Below, piece after piece: positions 1 to 6,224 of a stretch of 7,922 bases of DNA. Each line of letters begins with the position of its first letter. The first letter of the stretch is position 1. The translations under genes and the position numbers were made by a program. The notes beneath the pieces are model-generated. The model was not told the DNA's origin and made no database searches. It saw only the letters and a program-made list of their open reading frames with translations. This stretch comes from an uncultured Polaribacter sp. (GTDB lineage Bacteria; Bacteroidota; Bacteroidia; Flavobacteriales; Flavobacteriaceae). The stretch is from the NCBI GenBank assembly GCA_937936695.1, contig CALHCK010000238.1, positions 1 to 7,922 of the forward strand, written 5' to 3'.

Positions 1-981
1 AATTTATCTTACCGTTATGTAATTACAGATGATCAGAACAACATTTTAAATATTACTAACAGCAATGCAATAGATTTAACAGTTGCAGGTCCAGGAGTAT
101 GTAGAATTTGGGGATGGTCTTACAGAGGAGTAGCTGACAATGGAGCAGGTTTCATCGGAGGTCCATTAGCAGACTTAGAAGCAGCTAACTGTTCAGATAT
201 TTCAGATAACTTTGCAACAGTAATTAGAGTTGCGCCAGAGGCAGGAACAGTATCTATTGATGCAGATGCATCTATGGCAGCAAATGGGTCTACATTAGTA
301 AATGGAGATACAGCAACTATCTGTATTGACAATGGTGTTGCAGCACCAATAATAGTAGTAAGAAGCGGAGAAGAGTCTAATTTATCTTACCGTTATGTAA
401 TTACAGATGATCAGAACAACATTTTAAATATTACTAACAGCAATGCAATAGATTTAACAGTTGCAGGTCCAGGAGTATGTAGAATTTGGGGATGGTCTTA
501 CAGAGGAGGAGTAGATAACGGAGCAGGTTTCATCGGAGGTCCATTAGCAGACTTAGAAGCAGCTAATTGTTCAGATATTTCAGATAACTTTGCAACAGTA
601 ATAAGAGTTATACCAGAAGCAGGAACAGTATCTATTGATGCAGATGTGTCTATGGCAGCAAATTCATTTACATCAATAGAAGGAGATACAGCAACTATTT
701 GTGTTGATAGTGGAGCAGCGCCTATAACAGTAGTAAGAAGCGGAGAAGAGTCTAATTTATCTTACCGTTATGTAATTACAGATGATCAGAATAATATTTT
801 AAATATTACTAACAGCAATGCGATTGATTTAACAGGCGCAGGCGCAGGAGTATGTAGAATTTGGGGATGGTCTTACAGAGGAGTAGCAGATAACGGAGCA
901 GGTTTCATCGGAGGTCCATTAGCAGACTTAGAAGCAGCTAATTGTTCAGATATTTCAGATAACTTTGCAACAGTTGTTCGT
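1..981 (+). repeat. In-frame tandem repeat array, periods 378 and 375 bp
   Basis: Units begin at 1, 379 and 754, judged by the recurring NLSYRYVITDD codons. The first period is 378 bases (126 residues) and the second 375 (125 residues); the one-residue loss lies around DNGVAAP versus DSGAAP. The third unit stops after FATVVR and runs into the linker before the sorting domain. Bases 1-130 equal 379-508 exactly, and 513-599 equal 888-974 exactly, while the parts between have diverged. The array probably continues upstream of the window. Confidence 0.93.
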
Positions 982-1275
982 TTAACTGGTGAAGATTGTG
1001 GGGTATTAAGTACAAATGATTTTGAAGATGTTTCTTTAAATATCTATCCAAACCCAGTATCTAATGTTCTTAACTTATCAGGTAATTTATCTTCTTTTAA
1101 TGATTTAACTGTAGAGATTTATAATGTAAGAGGAGCTAAAGTAGCTAGTCAAAAAATAGATCAAAATAATATGTCTGTTAACTTACAAGACTTAAGTGAT
1201 GGTCTTTATTTAATAAATTTAATAGACGGAGAAAGAGGTCTTTTAACAACTAAAAAAGTTTTAAAAAGACAGTAA
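1..1275 (+). CDS. Tandem-repeat secreted protein with T9SS type A C-terminal sorting domain (5' end outside window)
   Basis: The frame is open from base 1, so the gene begins upstream; the ATG at 274 lies inside a repeat and is not the start. The visible 424 residues hold two full units of about 125 residues plus a partial third, ending near base 981. Each unit carries conserved cysteines in the contexts TIC(I/V)D, GVCRIWGWSYRG and NCSDISDNF, a YRYVITDDQNN strand and a Gly-rich stretch. A short linker leads to a sorting domain (about 1021-1272) with the YPNP motif at 1045-1056, a GLYLINL strand and the basic end KKVLKRQ, typical of the Por secretion tail family (TIGR04183). Such proteins cross the outer membrane by T9SS and are released or anchored at the surface. 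Similar repeats with GAGxGVCRIW-like cores occur, from memory, in large flavobacterial surface proteins. I know no proven function; adhesion or a structural role is a guess. An intrinsic terminator follows 35 bases after the stop. Confidence 0.9.
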   Translation, partial: NLSYRYVITDDQNNILNITNSNAIDLTVAGPGVCRIWGWSYRGVADNGAGFIGGPLADLEAANCSDISDNFATVIRVAPEAGTVSIDADASMAANGSTLVNGDTATICIDNGVAAPIIVVRSGEESNLSYRYVITDDQNNILNITNSNAIDLTVAGPGVCRIWGWSYRGGVDNGAGFIGGPLADLEAANCSDISDNFATVIRVIPEAGTVSIDADVSMAANSFTSIEGDTATICVDSGAAPITVVRSGEESNLSYRYVITDDQNNILNITNSNAIDLTGAGAGVCRIWGWSYRGVADNGAGFIGGPLADLEAANCSDISDNFATVVRLTGEDCGVLSTNDFEDVSLNIYPNPVSNVLNLSGNLSSFNDLTVEIYNVRGAKVASQKIDQNNMSVNLQDLSDGLYLINLIDGERGLLTTKKVLKRQ

Positions 1276-1309
1276 TAATTAAAAGACAATAGTTTTTTTA
1301 TAATTGATT

Positions 1310-1346
1310 AGAAGACGTGCTTTAATAGTACGTCTTCTTTTTTTTT
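1310..1346 (+). terminator. Rho-independent terminator of the repeat-protein gene
   Basis: An 11-bp stem, AGAAGACGTGC (1310-1320) with GTACGTCTTCT (1328-1338), has a single G-T wobble and a 7-base loop, TTTAATA. It is followed directly by a run of T to 1346. It lies 35 bases after the stop codon of the secreted protein and should isolate that gene from the molybdenum enzyme operon downstream. There is no matching A-run on the 5' side, so it is not expected to work in both directions. Confidence 0.92.
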
Positions 1347-1484
1347 ATGAAGTTAAATTAAGAATCTTAAAAAAGTTATTTTTCTGTTAAAATCATCACA
1401 AAAAATACAATGTTTAATGTTTTGATAATTAGTAAGAAACAATTTTATTTAACTTAGAAGATTCATAAAGTAAAACATATTTAT

Positions 1485-1952
1485 ATGCCTAATTATAGTT
1501 TAAATATAAATGGAAAAAAACATTCTGTAAATGTAGATTCCGATACTCCTTTGTTGTGGGTTTTAAGAGATGAGTTAAATTTAGTAGGTACAAAATTTGG
1601 CTGTGGAATTGCTCAATGTGGTGCTTGTACTGTTCATATAGATGGAGAAGCGGTTAGGAGTTGTCAGATGCAAGTTGCTGTTTTAGAAAATGCAACTATT
1701 GTAACTATAGAAGGTTTATCATCAGAAGGTACGCATCCTGTACAAGAGGCATGGAAAGAGATAGACGTTCCTCAATGTGGGTATTGTCAGGCAGGACAAA
1801 TTATGACTGCATCTGCTTTTTTATCTGAAAATAAAAATCCAACAGAACAAGAAATTAGAGAAGCAATGCATGGTAATATATGCAGATGTGCTTCTTACAA
1901 TAGAATAGAAAAGGCAGTAAAAGTTGCTGCAGAAAAAATGACAAAAAACTAA
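1485..1952 (+). CDS. (2Fe-2S)-binding small subunit of a molybdenum hydroxylase (IorA-like, xanthine dehydrogenase family)
   Basis: This is the electron-transfer subunit of a two-subunit molybdenum hydroxylase. The 155-residue length is normal for the family. The N-terminal plant-ferredoxin-type [2Fe-2S] domain (about 1-80) has ligands C40, C45, C48 and C60 in the GCGIAQCGACTV context. The C-terminal helical [2Fe-2S]-binding domain (about 85-150) has C98, C101, C133 and C135 in QCGYCQ and GNICRC. All eight cluster ligands are present, as is Q97 just before the third cluster motif, which in relatives contacts the pterin cofactor. There is no signal peptide, so if the partner is exported by Tat this subunit would travel folded and bound to it. 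The large subunit follows after 11 bases, in one operon. The MPNYSLNINGK start fits family members; the upstream is A/T-rich without a clear ribosome site. Isoquinoline 1-oxidoreductase alpha is the nearest named relative, but the substrate cannot be read from the sequence. Confidence 0.93.
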   Translation: MPNYSLNINGKKHSVNVDSDTPLLWVLRDELNLVGTKFGCGIAQCGACTVHIDGEAVRSCQMQVAVLENATIVTIEGLSSEGTHPVQEAWKEIDVPQCGYCQAGQIMTASAFLSENKNPTEQEIREAMHGNICRCASYNRIEKAVKVAAEKMTKN

Positions 1953-1963
1953 GATTTTACAAA

Positions 1964-4114
1964 ATGAAATTACATAAAAAAGATAATTTTAGTAGAAGGA
2001 ATTTTTTAAAAACTTCTGTTTTAGCAGGAGGAGGAATGTTAATTGGATTTAATTTTCTTACTGCTTGTAAATCAAAAGTAAAAATGCCAGTAGATATTGA
2101 GCATTTAAATTATAACGATTTTAATGCTTTTATTAAAATAGCAGATAATGGGTATGTAACTATTTTTTCTCCAAATCCTGAAATTGGCCAAGGGGTAAAA
2201 ACCGCAATGCCTATGTTAATAGCTGAAGAATTAGATGTAGAATGGAGTAAAGTACATGTTGTTCAGGCAAGTTTAGATACTAAACATTTTAAAAGACAGG
2301 TTGCAGGAGGTAGTCAATCTATAAGAAAAGGTTGGGATGTGTTAAGAAATGTAGGAGCTACCACAAAACAAATGTTAATAAATGCTGCAGCAAACAAATG
2401 GAATGTAGCAGCAAATTCATGTAAGGCTTCTAAAGGAATAATAACAAATGCTAACGGCGATAAAATAGGTTATGGAGAGTTGGTAAAAGAGGCAGCTATA
2501 TTACCTGTGCCAGAAAATGTAAGATTAAAAGATGCGTCTGAATATAAAATTATAGGGAAAGAAATTACCAATGTTGATATTGATAAAATAATTACGGGAA
2601 AACCGTTGTTTGGACTTGATTTTAAAACCGATGACATGTTGTATGCAGTGGTTACAAGACCGCCTGCTTTTGGTAAGAAAATAAAGAGCTATAATGCAGA
2701 TAAAACAAAAGCTGTTAAAGGTGTGATAGATGTTGTAAAGTTTGGCGATAAAATTGCTGTTTTAGGAACATCGACTTGGGTTGCTATGAAAGGTACGAAA
2801 GAGTTGTCTGTGGTATGGGAATCTAAAAGATTAGAATCTACAGAAAATCATAATAAAGAATTATTAAAGATTTTAGATAGTGAAGATTTAAATGTTCTTA
2901 GAGAAGATGGAGATGTAAAGAAAAACTTTGCAAATGCAGATAAGGTTATAGAAAGAACTTACCATTCTCCTTTTGTACCTCATAATTGCATGGAACCTAT
3001 GAATTTTTATGCAAATGTAACAGCAGATAAAGTTCATTTAGTAGGCTCTATTCAAACTCCAGAAAGAACAGTTATGAAAGTAGCTAAACTATTAGGTAGA
3101 AAAATAGAAGATATTCATTGTGAAATGACAAGAATTGGAGGAGGATTTGGACGACGTTTATATGGTGATTTTGCTCTAGAAGCATCAGAAATATCAAGCT
3201 TAATAAAAAAACCCGTAAAAGTTATTTTTTCTAGGGAAGATGATATGACTGCAGGTATTTATAAACCTTCTGTGAAATATAAAATAAAAGCATCTATAAA
3301 AGACGGTAAAATAACAGCATATTACCTAAAAGAAGCAGCAATTAATAAAGGGATGGCTAAGTTTCTTTCAAATTATTTTCCTGCAGGTTGTATTCCTAAT
3401 TACAAAGTAGCATCAGGAAAAAATAAAAGTAATATTACAACAGGAGCTTGGAGAGCGCCTTATACAAATTTTTTAGCTTCTGCAGAACAAAGCTTTTTTG
3501 ATGAATTAGCAGTGTCTTTAAATACAGATCCAATAGAGTTACGTTTAGATTTACTTCAAAATGTAAAAAACACCAAGGATAAAACAATTCAGTATTCGGG
3601 ACAAAGAATGGAGGATGCTATTAAGCTTGTAAGAGAAAAAGCAAATTGGGGTAAAACAAAAGAAGGTGTTTATCAAGGATTTGCTGCTTACTATAGTCAT
3701 AATACGCATGTTGCAGAAATAGCAGATATTGTACTAGAAAAAGGATACCCAGTAATAAAAAGAGTAACAGTAGCTGTAGATTGCGGTATTGTTGTAAACC
3801 CTACTGGAGCTAGAAATCAAGTAGAAGGTGGAGTTTTAGATGGAATAGGGCATGCTATGTATGCTGATTTTGATATAGAAGAAGGAAAACCAAAGCACAA
3901 AAATTTTGATACATATCGATTAATAAGAATGCAAGAAACACCTAAAGTAGATGTGTTTTTTGTGAAAAATAATTTGTCGCCTACAGGGTTAGGAGAACCT
4001 GGTTTACCACCAGCAGCAGGAGCAGTATCTAACGCAATTCATGCCGCTTTAGGTAAAAGAATGTACCGTCAGCCATTTATAAAAGAATTAAAAAAGAATA
4101 CTGTTTTAAGTTAA
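1964..4114 (+). CDS. Molybdopterin-binding large subunit of a molybdenum hydroxylase (IorB-like), Tat-exported
   Basis: This is the catalytic subunit that binds the Mo-pterin cytosine dinucleotide cofactor and hydroxylates an aldehyde or N-heterocycle. Its 716 residues match the isoquinoline 1-oxidoreductase beta family. The N-terminus has a twin-arginine motif, SRRNFLK (10-16), a hydrophobic stretch (19-34) and LTAC with C35, which could be a lipobox. In order follow an N-terminal cofactor-binding segment with GQG (75-77) and GGSQSI, the a/b hammerhead domain from about 211 (TGKPLFGLD), then the main Mo-binding domains with GGGFGRR (392-398), TGAWRAP (493-499) and GEPGLPPAAGA. E678 in the last motif corresponds to the catalytic base of the xanthine dehydrogenase family. 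There is no fused cytochrome c domain. The gene follows the [2Fe-2S] subunit by 11 bases and should be cotranslated with it. No XdhC-like or MobA-like maturation gene lies in the window. Substrate and electron acceptor are not known. Confidence 0.93.
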   Translation: MKLHKKDNFSRRNFLKTSVLAGGGMLIGFNFLTACKSKVKMPVDIEHLNYNDFNAFIKIADNGYVTIFSPNPEIGQGVKTAMPMLIAEELDVEWSKVHVVQASLDTKHFKRQVAGGSQSIRKGWDVLRNVGATTKQMLINAAANKWNVAANSCKASKGIITNANGDKIGYGELVKEAAILPVPENVRLKDASEYKIIGKEITNVDIDKIITGKPLFGLDFKTDDMLYAVVTRPPAFGKKIKSYNADKTKAVKGVIDVVKFGDKIAVLGTSTWVAMKGTKELSVVWESKRLESTENHNKELLKILDSEDLNVLREDGDVKKNFANADKVIERTYHSPFVPHNCMEPMNFYANVTADKVHLVGSIQTPERTVMKVAKLLGRKIEDIHCEMTRIGGGFGRRLYGDFALEASEISSLIKKPVKVIFSREDDMTAGIYKPSVKYKIKASIKDGKITAYYLKEAAINKGMAKFLSNYFPAGCIPNYKVASGKNKSNITTGAWRAPYTNFLASAEQSFFDELAVSLNTDPIELRLDLLQNVKNTKDKTIQYSGQRMEDAIKLVREKANWGKTKEGVYQGFAAYYSHNTHVAEIADIVLEKGYPVIKRVTVAVDCGIVVNPTGARNQVEGGVLDGIGHAMYADFDIEEGKPKHKNFDTYRLIRMQETPKVDVFFVKNNLSPTGLGEPGLPPAAGAVSNAIHAALGKRMYRQPFIKELKKNTVLS

Positions 4115-4141
4115 TGTTAAAGAAAATCTTAAAAAACAGAG

Positions 4142-4157
4142 AATCCTTAAAAGGATT
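4142..4157. other. Short inverted repeat between the molybdenum operon and moxR
   Basis: AATCCTT (4142-4148) and AAGGATT (4151-4157) form a perfect inverted repeat with only two bases between, so a real hairpin would have about six pairs and a four-base loop. No T-run follows, so it is not a standard terminator. It could be a weak 3' end structure for the upstream transcript, a protein-binding palindrome, or chance in AT-rich DNA. Confidence 0.3.
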
Positions 4158-4170
4158 AATAGCTTTAACC

Positions 4171-4209
4171 TTGTTTTAACAAAAAAAATTCGTTAAAATT
4201 GTAGCTTTG
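4171..4209 (+). promoter_or_regulatory. Probable Bacteroidota-type promoter for the bat operon
   Basis: TAGCTTTG at 4202-4209 is an exact match to the Bacteroidota -7 box TAnnTTTG. It stands 36 bases before the moxR start, which would give a leader of about 30 bases. A TTG at 4171-4173 might serve as the -33 element, but the 28-base gap is longer than the usual 19-23, so that half is weak. The position at the head of a long co-directional gene cluster supports a real promoter. Confidence 0.55.
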
Positions 4210-4245
4210 TTTATCGTTAAAAATAACACCTAATACAATATTATA

Positions 4246-5235
4246 ATGGATGTAGATGTAAGAGCTATTAATGAAAAAATAGAGAGAGAAAGTGCCTTTA
4301 TAGATATTCTTACTTTAGAAATGAATAAAGTAATTGTTGGGCAAAAACAGATGATAGAAAGCCTGTTAATAGGGCTTTTAGGAAATGGTCATATTTTATT
4401 AGAAGGGGTGCCTGGTTTGGCAAAAACCTTAGCAATTAATACATTGTCTAAAGCAGTGCAGGGTAGTTTTAGTAGAGTACAATTTACTCCAGATTTACTA
4501 CCAGCAGACGTTGTTGGAACCATGATTTATAACATGAAAGACAATGATTTTTCTATAAAAAAAGGACCTATTTTTGCCAACTTTGTATTGGCAGATGAAA
4601 TTAACAGAGCACCAGCTAAAGTGCAATCTGCTTTATTAGAAGCAATGCAAGAGCGCCAAATAACTATTGGAGATACTACTTTTAAACTAGATGAGCCTTT
4701 TTTAGTAATGGCAACACAAAATCCGGTAGAACAAGAAGGTACCTATCCATTACCAGAAGCACAGGTAGATAGGTTTATGTTAAAAGTTGTTATTGATTAT
4801 CCTCGTTTACAAGATGAGCAGGTAATTATGAGACAAAACCTATCGGGTGGTTTTGCAACAGTAAACCCTGTAATTTCTGTAGATCAAATAATAAAAGCAA
4901 GAGAAGTTGCTGCCGAAGTTTATATGGATGAGAAGATTGAAAAATATATCTTAGACATTATATTTGCAACTCGTTATCCAGAAAAATATAACTTACCACA
5001 ATTAAAAGATTTAATAAACTTTGGAGCATCTCCTCGTGGAAGTATTAATTTAGCAAAAGCTGCTAAATGTTACGCGTTTATTAAAAGAAGAGGGTATGTA
5101 ATACCAGAAGATGTAAGAGCTGTTGTTACAGATGTTTTACGTCATAGAATAGGAGTTACTTACGAAGCAGAAGCAGAAAATGTAACTTCTGTAGATATTA
5201 TTAACTCTATTATAAATGAAGTAGAGGTACCATAA
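4246..5235 (+). CDS. moxR: MoxR-family AAA+ ATPase
   Basis: This is a cytoplasmic AAA+ ATPase of the MoxR group, thought to act as a chaperone that remodels or activates partner proteins bearing von Willebrand A domains. The 329 residues are the usual length. Walker A is GVPGLAKT (54-61) and Walker B is LADE (115-118), followed by the family signature INRAPAKVQSALLEAMQER. Sensor 1 lies in ATQNP with N159, the arginine of DRF is R176, and sensor 2 is SPRG (262-265). All key residues are intact. There is no signal peptide or membrane segment. It is the first gene of the bat cluster, preceded by a 131-base gap with a good -7 box, and followed after 74 bases by the DUF58 gene. That order, moxR then DUF58 then a BatD/DUF4381-like gene then batA, is the common arrangement in flavobacteria. 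The name rests on both sequence motifs and gene order. Confidence 0.95.
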   Translation: MDVDVRAINEKIERESAFIDILTLEMNKVIVGQKQMIESLLIGLLGNGHILLEGVPGLAKTLAINTLSKAVQGSFSRVQFTPDLLPADVVGTMIYNMKDNDFSIKKGPIFANFVLADEINRAPAKVQSALLEAMQERQITIGDTTFKLDEPFLVMATQNPVEQEGTYPLPEAQVDRFMLKVVIDYPRLQDEQVIMRQNLSGGFATVNPVISVDQIIKAREVAAEVYMDEKIEKYILDIIFATRYPEKYNLPQLKDLINFGASPRGSINLAKAAKCYAFIKRRGYVIPEDVRAVVTDVLRHRIGVTYEAEAENVTSVDIINSIINEVEVP

Positions 5236-5258
5236 ATCAATCATCAAAAAACACAATT

Positions 5259-5279
5259 ATCAGGTTATAAATAACTGAT
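5259..5279. other. Imperfect inverted repeat in the moxR-DUF58 gap
   Basis: ATCA-G-GTTAT and ATAAC-TGAT flank a two-base centre, giving nine pairs with one bulged G. The half-site motif TGAT(T/A)A recurs just downstream, at 5276-5289. There is no T-run, so it is not a terminator. It may be an RNA structure between cotranscribed genes, as the 74-base gap is long for this operon. Chance in AT-rich DNA is also possible. Confidence 0.3.
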
Positions 5280-5309
5280 TATTGATAACTGTTAAACGAC
5301 AATTGAAAC

Positions 5310-6179
5310 ATGGATACAAAAGAAATACTAAAAAAAGTTCGTAAAATAGAGATTAAGACAAGGCGTTTGTCTGATCATATTTTTGGAGGAGAATATCAAT
5401 CGTCTTTTAAAGGACGAGGAATGACATTTTCTGAAGTGCGTCAATACCAGTTTGGAGATGACGTTAGAGCTATAGATTGGAATGTTACCGCACGTTACAA
5501 CGAACCCTACATAAAGGTTTTTGAAGAAGAACGGGAATTAACAATGATGTTAATGGCTGATGTTTCTGGTTCTGAATTATTTGGTACATCAACACAATTT
5601 AAAAAAGATACCGTTACAGAAATTGCCGCAACATTGGCTTTTTCGGCTACCCAAAATAATGATAAAGTTGGTTTAATTTTATTTTCTGATGATATTGAGC
5701 TTTTTATTCCTCCTAAAAAAGGAAAAAGCCATGTATTAAGAATTATTAGAGAATTAATAGAGTTTAAGCCTAAAAGCAAAAAAACCAATATTTCTGTTGC
5801 TTTAAAGTTTTTATCTAGCGTGATGAAAAAAAGAGCGATTGTTTTTATGTTATCTGATTTTATGGATGACGATTACGAGAAAACTTTAAAAATAGCCGCT
5901 AAAAAGCACGATTTAACAGGGATACGTGTTTATGATAAACATGATGAGGAAATTCCTAATTTAGGAATGGTACCAATGTTAGATGCCGAAACAGGAAATG
6001 TGCAGCTTATAAACACATCATCAAAAAAAATAAGAAAAAGTTACAAAGCCAATGCGCTTAGATTAACCGACTATTATACTAATATGTTTAAAAGAAGTGG
6101 AGCCGGTACTATTAGTACAAGGGTTGATGAAAATTACGTAAAAAAAATGTTGGGTTATTTTAAACACAAAGGCAAATAA
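5310..6179 (+). CDS. DUF58 domain protein with von Willebrand A-like fold
   Basis: This is a soluble partner of MoxR ATPases. Its 289 residues contain the DUF58 signature at about 35-62: GRGMTFSEVRQY, then GDDVRAIDWNVTAR. A von Willebrand A-like domain follows, with a complete set of likely metal-site (MIDAS) residues: D84-x-S86-x-S88, T159 in KKTNISVAL, and D183 in MLSDF. No signal peptide or hydrophobic span is seen, so it should be cytoplasmic or peripheral, unlike longer DUF58 proteins that carry N-terminal membrane helices. It sits 74 bases after moxR and 45 bases before the BatD/DUF4381-like gene, as expected for the bat operon. The MDTKEILKKVRKIEIKTRRL start is typical of flavobacterial homologues. 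By family knowledge it forms a unit with MoxR, but the biochemical activity is not established. Confidence is high in the family and low in any detailed role. Confidence 0.93.
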   Translation: MDTKEILKKVRKIEIKTRRLSDHIFGGEYQSSFKGRGMTFSEVRQYQFGDDVRAIDWNVTARYNEPYIKVFEEERELTMMLMADVSGSELFGTSTQFKKDTVTEIAATLAFSATQNNDKVGLILFSDDIELFIPPKKGKSHVLRIIRELIEFKPKSKKTNISVALKFLSSVMKKRAIVFMLSDFMDDDYEKTLKIAAKKHDLTGIRVYDKHDEEIPNLGMVPMLDAETGNVQLINTSSKKIRKSYKANALRLTDYYTNMFKRSGAGTISTRVDENYVKKMLGYFKHKGK

Positions 6180-6191
6180 AAATTACTTGTT

Positions 6192-6212
6192 ATTTCTGAA
6201 TAAACCAGAAAT
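6192..6212. other. Perfect 7-bp inverted repeat before the BatD/DUF4381-like gene
   Basis: ATTTCTG (6192-6198) and CAGAAAT (6206-6212) enclose a 7-base loop. The hairpin ends 12 bases before the start codon at 6225, so it could affect initiation or mark an mRNA processing point inside the operon. No T-run follows, so it is not a terminator. Function is inferred from position only. Confidence 0.35.
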
Positions 6213-6224
6213 CTCATTAAAACA

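Noticed and set aside
120..332. Minus-strand open frame of 70 codons
   Set aside because: It lies opposite the repeat-protein gene and only mirrors its codon bias; no start context or recognisable domain.
1..981. CRISPR array or mobile-element repeats
   Set aside because: The periods are about 375 bases, all in frame and protein-coding, with no short palindromic repeats, spacers or cas genes.
274..1275. ATG at 274 as the start of the repeat-protein gene
   Set aside because: The frame is open to base 1 and the same repeat sequence is already being read upstream, so 274 is an internal methionine (SMAAN) within a unit.
1358..1370. Palindrome TTAAGAATCTTAA upstream of the molybdenum operon as an operator
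   Set aside because: Short A/T palindromes are frequent by chance in DNA this AT-rich, and it lies more than 110 bases from the start codon without a recognisable promoter beside it.
1396..1484. Bacteroidota -7 box for the molybdenum operon
   Set aside because: No TAnnTTTG match was found in this gap; the closest (ATGTTTTG near 1417-1424) lacks the leading TA, so no promoter is called.
4142..4157. Intrinsic terminator after the large Mo subunit gene
   Set aside because: The loop is too tight for the full stem and no T-run follows, so it is listed only as an inverted repeat.
5507..5788. Minus-strand open frame of 93 codons
   Set aside because: It lies fully inside the DUF58 gene, which has clear conserved motifs; the opposite strand encodes no recognisable protein.
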